This document shows positions 16,164-24,244 of a stretch of 64,000 bases of DNA, in pieces. A program made the translations under genes and the position numbers. Source of the stretch: an uncultured Collinsella sp. (GTDB lineage Bacteria; Actinomycetota; Coriobacteriia; Coriobacteriales; Coriobacteriaceae); contig UQMU01000003.1 of assembly GCA_900542305.1 (NCBI GenBank), positions 39,565-103,564 on the forward strand, written 5' to 3'. How positions within the stretch are numbered: the first letter of the stretch is position 1; every line of letters begins with the position of its first letter. The notes under the pieces were generated by a model. That model had not been told where the DNA came from. It saw only the letters and a program-made list of their open reading frames with translations, and did not search any database.

Positions 16164-17603
16164 ATGTCCGTTAATCCCGCTAGCGTCACCAACCCGCCCG
16201 CGCAGTTTCCCGAGGACTTTGTCTTTGGCGGCGCCACCGCTGCCTACCAGGTAGAGGGCGAGACCCGCACCCACGGTAAGGGCAAGGTTGCCTGGGACGA
16301 CTTCCTGGAGGCCCAGGGCCGCTTCTCCCCCGATCCCGCTTCCGACTTCTACAACCAGTACCCCGTCGATCTGGAGCTGTGCGAGGAGTTCGGCATCAAC
16401 GGCATTCGCCTCTCCATCGCCTGGAGCCGCATCTTCCCCAATGGCACCGGCGAGATCAACCCCGAGGGCGTGCAGTTCTACCACGACCTCTTTGCCGAGT
16501 GCCACAAGCACCACGTTGAGCCCTTTGTCACGCTGCATCACTTTGACACGCCGCTTCCCCTCTTTGAAAAGGGGGACTTCCTCAACCGTGAGACCATCGA
16601 CGCCTTTGTGGACTTTGCCACCTTCTGCTTTAAGGAATACGCCGACCAGGTGACCTACTGGTTCACCTTTAACGAGATCTGGGCCGACGCCTCCAACACC
16701 TACATCGAGGGCACCTTCCCCGGTGGTGTTAAGGCGCACCTGGCCGAGGCCTTCCAGTGCGAGCACAACATGATGCTCGCTCACGCCAAGGCAGTCCTGG
16801 CCTTCCACAACGGTGGCTTTAAGGGCAAGATCGGCGTCATCCAGTCGCTGGAGTTTAAGTACCCGCTCAACGAGAACGATCCTGCCGACATCAAGGCCGC
16901 CAACAACGAGCACGTGCTGCAGAACCAGTTCCTGCTCGACGCCACCTTCCGCGGCGACTACGCGCCCGACACGCTCGAGTGCGCCAACCGCCTGGCTGCC
17001 GTTTCGGGCGGCACCATCGAGATCCTGGACGAGGACCTCGAGATCATGCGCGAGGCTGCGCTCTACAACGACTACCTGGGCGTTAACAACTACCAGTGCC
17101 GCTTCCTCAAGGCATACGATGGCGAGAACGACCTGCACCACAACGGTACGGGCGAAAAGGGCACCGGCCGCTGGCGCGTCAAGGGCATCGGCGAGCACGT
17201 GAACAAGCCCGGCATCCCCACCACCGACTGGGACTGGATCATCTATCCCGAGGGTCTGTTCGATCTGCTCGTCTACATTAAGCAGCGCTATCCCAACTAC
17301 AAGCAGATCTTCATCACCGAGAACGGCATGGGCTACAAGGATCCCTACAAGGACGGCTTTGTGGATGACCAGCCCCGCATCGACTACATCGAGCAGCACC
17401 TGCGCTGGCTGCTCAAGGCTATGGAGGTCGGCGTCAACGTGGGCGGCTACTTCCTGTGGAGCCTGCAGGACCAGTTCTCCTGGACCAACGGTTACAACAA
17501 GCGCTACGGCTTCTTCTACGTAGACTTTGAGACCCAGAAGCGCACGCCCAAGGCAAGCGCCTACTGGTATAAGCACGTGGCGCAGACCCGTCGTCTGGAC
17601 TAG
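16164..17603 (+). CDS. lacG: 6-phospho-beta-galactosidase (GH1), module 1
   Basis: A 479-residue glycoside hydrolase family 1 enzyme acting on imported lactose-6-phosphate in the cytoplasm. The acid/base is E171 in TFNE and the nucleophile E386 in ITENG. S439, K446 and Y448 in FSWTNGYNKRYG keep the +7/+2 spacing of the phosphate-binding Ser/Lys/Tyr triad of LacG. Overall wording (SIAWSRIFPNGTGEINPEGV, TLHHFDTP) follows LacG rather than BglA. It would release galactose-6-phosphate for LacAB. The start at 16164 follows the module 1 hairpin; the ribosome site is weak. Confidence 0.92.
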   Translation: MSVNPASVTNPPAQFPEDFVFGGATAAYQVEGETRTHGKGKVAWDDFLEAQGRFSPDPASDFYNQYPVDLELCEEFGINGIRLSIAWSRIFPNGTGEINPEGVQFYHDLFAECHKHHVEPFVTLHHFDTPLPLFEKGDFLNRETIDAFVDFATFCFKEYADQVTYWFTFNEIWADASNTYIEGTFPGGVKAHLAEAFQCEHNMMLAHAKAVLAFHNGGFKGKIGVIQSLEFKYPLNENDPADIKAANNEHVLQNQFLLDATFRGDYAPDTLECANRLAAVSGGTIEILDEDLEIMREAALYNDYLGVNNYQCRFLKAYDGENDLHHNGTGEKGTGRWRVKGIGEHVNKPGIPTTDWDWIIYPEGLFDLLVYIKQRYPNYKQIFITENGMGYKDPYKDGFVDDQPRIDYIEQHLRWLLKAMEVGVNVGGYFLWSLQDQFSWTNGYNKRYGFFYVDFETQKRTPKASAYWYKHVAQTRRLD

Positions 17604-17648
17604 CGGCTTGCGGGGTTACCCGCCCACATAACCTGTCCCCATTTCTCA

Positions 17649-17694
17649 GCCGGGGGCGGCACGTCACACGGCGCGCCGCCCCCGGCCTTTTTTG
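17649..17694 (+). terminator. Terminator of lac module 1
   Basis: GCCGGGGGCGGC (17649-17660) pairs perfectly with 17675-17686 and is followed by CTTTTTT. Confidence 0.9.
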
Positions 17695-17710
17695 GGCAGA
17701 CCGTACCGCA

Positions 17711-17859
17711 CGTTTGTCTCAATCTGTAACATCTAGCTGAGTTTTTGGGTCCTAGCTGTTACAGATTGAGACGAACAGGATTGCTCTTTCCGAAGAATCT
17801 AAATCTGTAACACGTAGCCCGCTTTTGACCGTCTACCTGTTACAAATCGAGACAAACGG
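17711..17859. repeat. Array of two ~65-bp palindromic repeats (family D)
   Basis: Copies at 17711-17777 and 17795-17859. Each has arms of the type GTCTCAATCTGTAACATCTAG and its complement around a T-rich centre, separated by a 17-bp unique spacer. They lie between the module 1 terminator and the convergent LacI gene of module 2. Further arrays are at 22721-22947 and 27613-27919. Confidence 0.85.
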
Positions 17860-17867
17860 AGTAGGAC

Positions 17868-18896
17868 CTAACCCCGTATGTCCCTAACAGTCGAGCGTTC
17901 GACCAGCGTGCTCGGCACATGAATCGCCTCGATAGACGAGCTCTCTCCAATCGCCGCCTCAAACGCAAGCTTACCGACACCGCGCAAATCAAATCGCAGC
18001 GTCGTCAGCCGATTGTGAGGAACAAGTCCCTCGAGTGCGTCGTCGATACCAACCACGCTCACGTCGTCGGGCACGGACAGGCCCGCGTTCTCGAGCGCGG
18101 CGATAACGCCCAGCGCCATCTGGTCATTTGCCGCAAGCACGGCAGTCGGCGCCTGCGACCCGCCGGCAAGCACCTCGGCCGCAATCCGCTCGCCCATGGC
18201 GTACCCACTGTCCGCACTCCAATCGCCACGCAGCATCGGAGCGGCATCGACATGAGCACGACCCAGCGTATCGCGCCAACCGGCCTCACGAAAACGCGAG
18301 GAAATCGAGTTTTCCGGACCCGCCACAAACCGCATATTCGAGTGACCATGTTCCAGCAGATAATTGGTCAACAGCTCGCACGAACCATACTGGTCGGAGT
18401 CGATCGTCGTGCAGCGCGGATGCGCATACATGGACAGGATGACCGTTCGCACTCCCGGCTGGGGAACAAACTCCTCAAAATCGGGAGCCATGCGGTTCAT
18501 GTTGAGAATCATGCCGTCGACGGGTCGCTCGACCATGCGGCGCGAGGCATCGGCAAGTGCATAGGGCTTGTCGCCGCCCATCTCGATCATAGTGACGGCA
18601 AAATCGTGCTCGCGCGCCGCTTGCATGATACCCTCGAGCGTCGCCAGGTTACCGACACGTGTGATGTTGTACATGCACAGGCCAATAGAACGATACGACC
18701 CGCCGCGCAACGCCGTTCCAGCAAAATTGGGACGAAAGCCCAGCTCTTCCATGGCGGCCAGCACACGCTTGCGCGTCTTTTCCGTCACGTTGGGCATACC
18801 GTTGACCACGCGAGACACAGTCTGGCGGCTCACGCCAGCGAGCGCCGCAACCTCTGCCGCGCTCGCCGAACGACCATTCCTTGTCCGCTGAGCCAT
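17868..18896 (-). CDS. LacI-family regulator of lac module 2
   Basis: A LacI/GalR repressor of about 342 residues with helix-turn-helix AAEVAALAGVSRQTVSRVVN, hinge FRPNFAGTALRGG and a sugar-binding domain with VSVVGIDDALEG. It is divergent from the module 2 hydrolase and IICB genes; three GTTAACGTGCTCAT-type sites lie between. The start is uncertain: ATG 18896 has GGAAGG too close, a GTG at 18905 has a GCAGG, and ATG 18953 has no ribosome site. The chosen start gives an N-terminus like the paralogues. Confidence 0.88.
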   Translation of the reverse strand: MAQRTRNGRSASAAEVAALAGVSRQTVSRVVNGMPNVTEKTRKRVLAAMEELGFRPNFAGTALRGGSYRSIGLCMYNITRVGNLATLEGIMQAAREHDFAVTMIEMGGDKPYALADASRRMVERPVDGMILNMNRMAPDFEEFVPQPGVRTVILSMYAHPRCTTIDSDQYGSCELLTNYLLEHGHSNMRFVAGPENSISSRFREAGWRDTLGRAHVDAAPMLRGDWSADSGYAMGERIAAEVLAGGSQAPTAVLAANDQMALGVIAALENAGLSVPDDVSVVGIDDALEGLVPHNRLTTLRFDLRGVGKLAFEAAIGESSSIEAIHVPSTLVERSTVRDIRG

Positions 18897-18957
18897 GCCT
18901 TCCACGCTAACCTGCTTCCCAACTATTCCCCGCGCCCATGGCGCATCGTACATACAT

Positions 18958-18974
18958 TGATAACGTGCTCATGA
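18958..18974. promoter_or_regulatory. Putative operator O1 of lac module 2
   Basis: TGATAACGTGCTCATGA. It lies at the LacI end of the gap and could mediate autoregulation. Confidence 0.55.
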
Positions 18975-19018
18975 TACCCGAGCCATATACCACAACATGA
19001 AAACTTCTGTCAATCAAA

Positions 19019-19050
19019 ACCGCTTACCGAACAAATACAACCGTTCGCGG
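19019..19050 (+). promoter_or_regulatory. Paired 21-bp-spaced dyad element, lac module 2 copy
   Basis: ACCGCTTACC at 19019 and ACCGTTCGCGG at 19040, 21 bp apart, with the A-rich spacer GAACAAATACA. Confidence 0.55.
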
Positions 19051-19088
19051 CTGTTTGAAGTTGTTTTGTTTCTATACATCCCAGCCGG

Positions 19089-19128
19089 ATGTTAACGTGC
19101 TCATTGTCAAATGTTCACGTGCTCATTT
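19089..19128. promoter_or_regulatory. Putative tandem operators O2 and O3 of lac module 2
   Basis: ATGTTAACGTGCTCATTG at 19089-19106 and ATGTTCACGTGCTCATTT at 19111-19128. They are in the same orientation 22 bp apart, close to two helical turns. They differ from the gal operators mainly by G for A in CGTGCTCAT. Confidence 0.65.
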
Positions 19129-19240
19129 TGGTTCTAATCATTTTAAGATAGTGTTTATCGGGCTTTTTCACCGCTGAACGCTAACCAGGGAGCCTCCTGA
19201 GCACAAACGCACAATATCGAACAGCGAGACGAGAGGGTGT

Positions 19241-20689
19241 ATGCATATGTCTTTGCTAAACCGCGTACAGCAGCTGCCGAAGGGCTTTGTTTGGGGCGCC
19301 GCAACCGCCGCGTACCAAACGGAAGGTTCCACGAAGGTGGCAGGCAAGGGTAAGACCATGTGGGACGATTACCTTGTCGCCCAGGGTCGCTTTTTGCCCG
19401 ACCCGGCCAGTGATTTCTACAACCGCTACGAGGAGGATATCCGCCTTTCTGCCGAGCATGGGCTCAACGCCATCCGTGTGTCCATCGCCTGGACCCGCAT
19501 CTTCCCCAACGGCGACGATGCCGAGCCCCTCGCCGAGGGCGTTAAGCACTACCACGAGCTGTTCGCCTGCTGCAAAAAGTATGGCGTCGAGCCCTATGTG
19601 TCCCTGCATCACTTTGACTCCCCCGCCGCCCTGTTCAACCAGGGCGACTGGCTCAACCGCAAGACCGTCGACGCCTATGTGCGCTATGCCGAGTTCTGCT
19701 TCCGCGAGTTCCGCGAGGTCAAGAATTGGTTCACCATCAACGAGCTCATCAGCCTCTCGCACTCCCAATACATCCAAGGCAACTTCCCGCCCAACCATCA
19801 CTTTGATGTGACGAGCGGCATCCAGAGCCAGCACAACGAGCTCGTTGCCCACGCCCGCGCCGTCAACCTGTATAAGGATCTTGACGAGACCGAGCACCTG
19901 GGCGGCCGCATTGGCATGGTCAACGTCCTGACGCCGGCATATCCTGCCACCGACTCGCCCGCCGACCAGCACGCCGCCGACCTGTACAACGCCTTCTACA
20001 CCGACTTCATCATGGACGGCGCCTTCCTGGGCCACTACTCCGCGCGCACCCTCTCACTCATCAACGAGATTCTGCGTGCCAACAACGCCACGCTTACGGT
20101 TGAGGACAGCGACATGGAGGAGCTCGCCAAGGCGGCGCCCCGCAACGATATGTTCGGCCTCAACTACTATCAGTCGGCGTTTATCGCCGCCTACGATGGC
20201 GAGTCCACCAACAGCTTTAACGGCACCGGAGACAAGGGCACCTCGTGCTTTAAGTTTAAGGGCGTCGGGCAGCAGGTCGATATGCCGGGTATCCCCACCA
20301 CCGACTGGGATTGGCTCATCTACCCGCAAGGCCTCTACGACACGCTCAAGCACATCAGCGCCACCTATCCCAACCTCCCCGTCATCTATATCACCGAAAA
20401 CGGCCTGGGCCACAAGGACCCCGAGCCCGACGCAAACGGCATCGTCGCCGATCCCGAGCGCATCGACTTTGTCGACCAGCACATGGAGAAGGTGCTCCAG
20501 GCGCGCGCCGAAGGCGTCGACGTCCAGGGCTACTTTATCTGGAGCCTGCAGGACCAGTTCTCGTGGGCAAACGGCTATAACAAGCGCTACGGCCTGTTCT
20601 ACATCGACTTCGACACGCAAAAACGCTACATCAAGCAGTCGGCACTCTGGTACAAGGAGCTCGCCGACACTATGGCGGACGCGCAGTAG
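19241..20689 (+). CDS. lacG: 6-phospho-beta-galactosidase-like GH1 enzyme, module 2
   Basis: A 482-residue GH1 hydrolase. The acid/base lies in FTINEL (the other two copies have FTFNEI), and the nucleophile in ITENGLG. The phosphate-recognition segment FSWANGYNKRYG keeps Ser, Lys and Tyr. It is the most divergent of the three copies and may prefer a different phospho-glycoside. Here the hydrolase precedes the IICB gene, the reverse of modules 1 and 3. GAGAGGG precedes ATG 19241; a second in-frame ATG follows two codons later. Confidence 0.88.
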   Translation: MHMSLLNRVQQLPKGFVWGAATAAYQTEGSTKVAGKGKTMWDDYLVAQGRFLPDPASDFYNRYEEDIRLSAEHGLNAIRVSIAWTRIFPNGDDAEPLAEGVKHYHELFACCKKYGVEPYVSLHHFDSPAALFNQGDWLNRKTVDAYVRYAEFCFREFREVKNWFTINELISLSHSQYIQGNFPPNHHFDVTSGIQSQHNELVAHARAVNLYKDLDETEHLGGRIGMVNVLTPAYPATDSPADQHAADLYNAFYTDFIMDGAFLGHYSARTLSLINEILRANNATLTVEDSDMEELAKAAPRNDMFGLNYYQSAFIAAYDGESTNSFNGTGDKGTSCFKFKGVGQQVDMPGIPTTDWDWLIYPQGLYDTLKHISATYPNLPVIYITENGLGHKDPEPDANGIVADPERIDFVDQHMEKVLQARAEGVDVQGYFIWSLQDQFSWANGYNKRYGLFYIDFDTQKRYIKQSALWYKELADTMADAQ

Positions 20690-20715
20690 CGCATCGCCTC
20701 GCTTTCCCCCGAGAA

Positions 20716-20752
20716 GGGAGCGGCCCTATGCGATACAAACCCAGCCGCTCCC
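20716..20752 (+). promoter_or_regulatory. Intercistronic hairpin between hydrolase and IICB genes, module 2
   Basis: GGGAGCGGC (20716-20724) pairs with GCCGCTCCC (20744-20752) within a 176-bp gap. No T-run follows. Confidence 0.55.
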
Positions 20753-20865
20753 CTCTCTCCCCCTGGGACCGACCCCGCCTGCACCCGGGCTTTTAGCAAG
20801 CGGGAGACCATATAGGTTTTCAACGTCCATGCCATTAAGATTTCATGCAAAGAGGAGCGTGAACT

Positions 20866-22626
20866 ATGGAATCGATCGTTAAGTTCTTGGAGAAAGGTCA
20901 GCCGTACTTCGACAAGGTCTCTAAGAACATCTACCTTCAGGCCATTAAAGACGGCTTTTTGGCAGCAATGCCCATTATCCTGTCTTCTTCTGTCTTCCTG
21001 CTTATTTCGACCCTGCCGGGCGTTGTCGCCACGGTCGGCGGCTTTACGCTGCCCGACTGGTGGAACGTCGACGTCGTGAACTTCTGCAACAAGGTTTACA
21101 ACTTCACGATGGGCGTCGTGGGCATCATGGTCGCCGGCACCACCGCAAGCGCGCTGACCGGCTCCAAGAACCGCCGCATGCCTGCCGGCAAGGCCATCAA
21201 CGCCACGAGCACCATGGTCGCCGCCATGTGCGCTATGCTCATCTTGGCCGTTACCCAGACGAGTGCCAAGATCGACGGCGCCGATGTCTCGGTGTTCTTT
21301 ACCGACAACATGGGCACCAAGGGCCTGCTGAGCTCCTTTGTCGCCGCATTTGCCACGGTCAACATCTATGCCTTCTGCATTAAGCGAGACATCACCATCA
21401 AGCTGCCCAAAGAAGTCCCCGGCGCCATCGCCCAGAACTTCCGCGACATCTTCGCCTTCAGCTTCTCCATCCTGTTTGTCGCCGTCATCGACGTTATCTG
21501 CCGCACCTGCTTGGCCGTCCCGTTTGCCAACGTCATCTCCACGCTGGTGAGCCCGCTGTTCGCCGCTGCCGATTCCTACGCCGGCCTCGCCCTCATCTGG
21601 TTCATGATCCCGCTGTTCTGGTTCATGGGCATCCACGGCCCCTCGGTCGTTAAGCCTGCCCTCAACGCCGCGCTGTTTGGCAACATCACCACCAACCTCG
21701 CCACGCTGCAGGCCGGCGGTCACCCCGCCCTCGCCCTGACCGAGAACTTCGGTAACTACATCGGCGAACTCGGCGGCACCGGCGCCACGTTCATTGTCCC
21801 GATCATCTTCCTGCTCTTTATGCGCTCCAAGCAGCTCAAGGCCGTCGGCAAAGCCTCTGTCGTACCCGTGATGTTCGCCGTCAACGAGCCGCTGCTGTTC
21901 GCCGCGCCCATCATCCTCAACCCGTACTTCCTGATCCCGTTCCTGTTTGCCCCCGTGGCCAACGTCCTCATTGGTAAGTTCTTCATCGACTTTTTGGGCA
22001 TGAACGGCTTTATCTATGCCATGCCGTGGGCACTCCCCGGACCGATCGGCACCTTCATCGACACCAACTTCCAGCCGATCTCTCTGGTCCTGGTTGTCGT
22101 CCTGCTGGTCGTTGACTTCTTGATCTACTACCCGTTCTGCAAGGCCTACGACAACGTCCTGTGCAAGCAGGAGGCCGAGACCCTGGCCGAAGAAGAGGCC
22201 GAGGAGACCAAGGCCGTCAAGACCGCTGCCGCCCCCGCCGTTGAGGCTCCTGTTGTCGAGACCGCTTCTGCCACCGAGGCCTCCGCAGCTCCGTCCGCCC
22301 TTAAGGGCAAGGATCTGAGGGTTCTGGTTCTGTGCGCTGGCGCCGGCACCTCTGCACTGCTCGCCAACGCGCTTAAGGAAGGCGCTGACGAGCTGGGCAT
22401 CGACATTACCGCCAACGCCGGTGCCTACGGCAGCCACTACGCCATCATGGACCAGTACAACGTCATCGTCCTGGCTCCGCAGGTTCGCACCTATTACAAC
22501 GAGATGAAGGCCGACACCGACCGCCTGGGCATTACGCTGCTGTCGCCCAAGGGCAAACAGTACATCGACCTCACTAAGGATCCCAAGGGTGCCGTCGCCT
22601 GGATCGAGGAAAACCTCAAGGCATAA
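20866..22626 (+). CDS. lacE: PTS lactose-type fused IICB component, module 2
   Basis: A 586-residue fused permease. The IIC domain (1 to about 425) carries IHGPSVVKPAL and FAVNEPLLFAAPIILNP. A Glu/Ala-rich linker leads to the IIB domain with phosphocysteine C490 in VLVLCAGAGTSALL. It starts after AGAGGAG. It is closer to the module 3 IICB than to module 1 (shared N-terminal GQPYFDKVSKNIYLQAIKDG-like wording and the same IIB core). It should use the shared IIA at 12406-12744. The exact substrate is not deducible. Confidence 0.9.
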   Translation: MESIVKFLEKGQPYFDKVSKNIYLQAIKDGFLAAMPIILSSSVFLLISTLPGVVATVGGFTLPDWWNVDVVNFCNKVYNFTMGVVGIMVAGTTASALTGSKNRRMPAGKAINATSTMVAAMCAMLILAVTQTSAKIDGADVSVFFTDNMGTKGLLSSFVAAFATVNIYAFCIKRDITIKLPKEVPGAIAQNFRDIFAFSFSILFVAVIDVICRTCLAVPFANVISTLVSPLFAAADSYAGLALIWFMIPLFWFMGIHGPSVVKPALNAALFGNITTNLATLQAGGHPALALTENFGNYIGELGGTGATFIVPIIFLLFMRSKQLKAVGKASVVPVMFAVNEPLLFAAPIILNPYFLIPFLFAPVANVLIGKFFIDFLGMNGFIYAMPWALPGPIGTFIDTNFQPISLVLVVVLLVVDFLIYYPFCKAYDNVLCKQEAETLAEEEAEETKAVKTAAAPAVEAPVVETASATEASAAPSALKGKDLRVLVLCAGAGTSALLANALKEGADELGIDITANAGAYGSHYAIMDQYNVIVLAPQVRTYYNEMKADTDRLGITLLSPKGKQYIDLTKDPKGAVAWIEENLKA

Positions 22627-22657
22627 GACGCTGACGCCACCTGCCGCTCGCAGACAA

Positions 22658-22697
22658 AAAATGGCCCGTGCATCATGCGTGATGCGCGGGCCATTTT
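22658..22697. terminator. Bidirectional terminator after lac module 2
   Basis: AAAATGGCCCGTGCATCA and its near-complement (22680-22697) form an 18-bp stem with one mismatch, with A-run before and T-run after, so it works for both strands. Confidence 0.85.
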
Positions 22698-22720
22698 GTT
22701 TAGACCGCACCCGCCCTCCT

Positions 22721-22947
22721 GTTCATCTCAATCTGTAACATCTAGCCGAGTTTTTCGGTCCTAGCTGTTACAGATCGAGATGAACGCACAGGCCAAGCCG
22801 AAAATCTCAATCTGTAACATGTAGACCACTTTTGACCGCTTAGACGTTACAGATCGAGACAAACGGAATATACCGGACCGAATTGTCTAAATCTGTAACA
22901 ACTAGCTGAGATTTTCGGCCCTACCTGTTACAGATTTAGACGAACAG
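22721..22947. repeat. Array of three ~65-bp palindromic repeats (family D)
   Basis: Copies at 22721-22785, 22803-22866 and 22883-22947, period about 81 bp, with unique 16-18 bp spacers. Arms contain ATCTGTAACA and TGTTACAGAT. The array sits between convergent genes, as in the first array. Confidence 0.85.
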
Positions 22948-22958
22948 GCCGAGCACGT

Positions 22959-23969
22959 CTACGCCCGCAAGTCCTTTACGCTGGAACGCTCGACCAACAC
23001 GCCCGAGACGAGCGTACGGCTTCTGGAGCTCGGGGCTTCCAGACCTGCGACGACCTCATTAAGCGCACGGACGCCCAGCTCGCGGTGGCGAAACTTCACC
23101 GACGTCAGAATCGAGTTGGGAATCGTCTTGTAAAGCTCGTCATCAAAGCCGATCACGGACACATCATTGGGCACACTGAGCCCTTTGTCACGTAGAGCCA
23201 TCATCACGCCGTTTGCCATGCAGTCGTTAGCAGCGAGGACCGCCGTGCAATCGGGCTTATCGGCAAGCACAAGGCCCGCGGCATAGCCACTATCCGCATT
23301 CCAATCGCCTTGCAGGGGCGCGGGCGGCTCAATGCCACGCGTCTCGAGTGCCGCACGCCAACCTTTCATACGGCACTGGCTCGACAGTGACTCTTTCTTA
23401 CCAGAGACGAAGTACACGTTCTTGTGCCCGTGGTTCAAGAAGTACTCGCACGCCATGCGCGCGCCGCCCTCTTGGTCGTCACTGACGGTAGAGCAGGTAG
23501 GATGTTCCATCGGTGTGATAATCACCGTCTTGAGGTCTTTCGGCGCCTCAAAGGTATCAAAGTCATCGACCATCTGGCGCAGGTTGAAAATCATGCCGTC
23601 GACGGGAAGCTGCGACATCCTACGCGCCGCTTCGGCAAGGGTCATCTTCTCCCCCGCCCGCTTTTTGATCATCGTAAGAGCAAAGCCTCGCTCTTCGGCG
23701 GCATCGGCGATACCGTCGATCATGTCCACGGCACCGCCCGACAAGTGGAACAGCACGACGCCGATGCACCCGTAACGGCCCAACTTGAGCGAACGCGCGG
23801 CAAAGTTGGCTCGAAACCCGAGCGCCTCCATGGCCGAATGAACCTTATCGCGTGTCGACTCTCGCACGCTATCGGGCTCGTTAATCACGCGCGAAACCGT
23901 CTTGAGAGAAACACCAGCGGCAATCGCCACATCATTCATTGAGACATTTTTCTTGTCCATCGTTGCCAC
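22959..23969 (-). CDS. LacI-family regulator of lac module 3
   Basis: A LacI/GalR repressor of about 336 residues with helix-turn-helix MNDVAIAAGVSLKTVSRVIN, hinge FRANFAARSLKLG and sugar domain with VSVIGFDDELYK. The recognition helix reads LKTVSR where the other three read QTVSR, matching its different, fully palindromic operator at 24120-24143. The start chosen is a GTG at 23969 with GGAG five bases upstream; ATG 23960 and ATG 24020 are alternatives. It is divergent from the module 3 IICB gene. Confidence 0.87.
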   Translation of the reverse strand: MATMDKKNVSMNDVAIAAGVSLKTVSRVINEPDSVRESTRDKVHSAMEALGFRANFAARSLKLGRYGCIGVVLFHLSGGAVDMIDGIADAAEERGFALTMIKKRAGEKMTLAEAARRMSQLPVDGMIFNLRQMVDDFDTFEAPKDLKTVIITPMEHPTCSTVSDDQEGGARMACEYFLNHGHKNVYFVSGKKESLSSQCRMKGWRAALETRGIEPPAPLQGDWNADSGYAAGLVLADKPDCTAVLAANDCMANGVMMALRDKGLSVPNDVSVIGFDDELYKTIPNSILTSVKFRHRELGVRALNEVVAGLEAPSSRSRTLVSGVLVERSSVKDLRA

Positions 23970-24042
23970 TGCTTCTCCAGTCGGTTTTGCATCGCTTGCT
24001 TTTTGCGTTCTAGCATACACTACCTGCCTGACTGATAAATCA

Positions 24043-24073
24043 ACCGTTTACCGGACAATATCGACCACTCACC
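24043..24073 (+). promoter_or_regulatory. Paired 21-bp-spaced dyad element, lac module 3 copy
   Basis: ACCGTTTACCGG at 24043 and ACCACTCACC at 24064, 21 bp apart. Confidence 0.55.
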
Positions 24074-24104
24074 CCTAAATCCTTGTTGCTCTTCCAAAAA
24101 TGTC

Positions 24105-24143
24105 TTACGTTGTCATTAACGAAATGACAACGTTGTCATTTCG
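24105..24143. promoter_or_regulatory. Putative operators of lac module 3, including a perfect 24-bp palindrome
   Basis: 24120-24143 is a perfect palindrome, CGAAATGACAAC followed by its exact complement. A partial copy, TTACGTTGTCATTAACG, lies just before it at 24105. About 100 bp before the IICB start. Confidence 0.7.
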
Positions 24144-24244
24144 CAATGCCTTCCTTAAACAGGAAGGTTTCCGGGCAGTCCTGACCATCCATCGACGACC
24201 AGTTCCATCCACATGCATCGCGCATCAAGCAGCAAAGGAGCTCT

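Noticed and set aside
16164..17603. Calling the GH1 genes 6-phospho-beta-glucosidases
   Set aside because: The overall sequence and the Ser/Lys/Tyr phosphate-binding spacing follow LacG; neighbouring lacA, lacB, lacC and lacF support galactosides. Beta-glucoside use remains possible for module 2.
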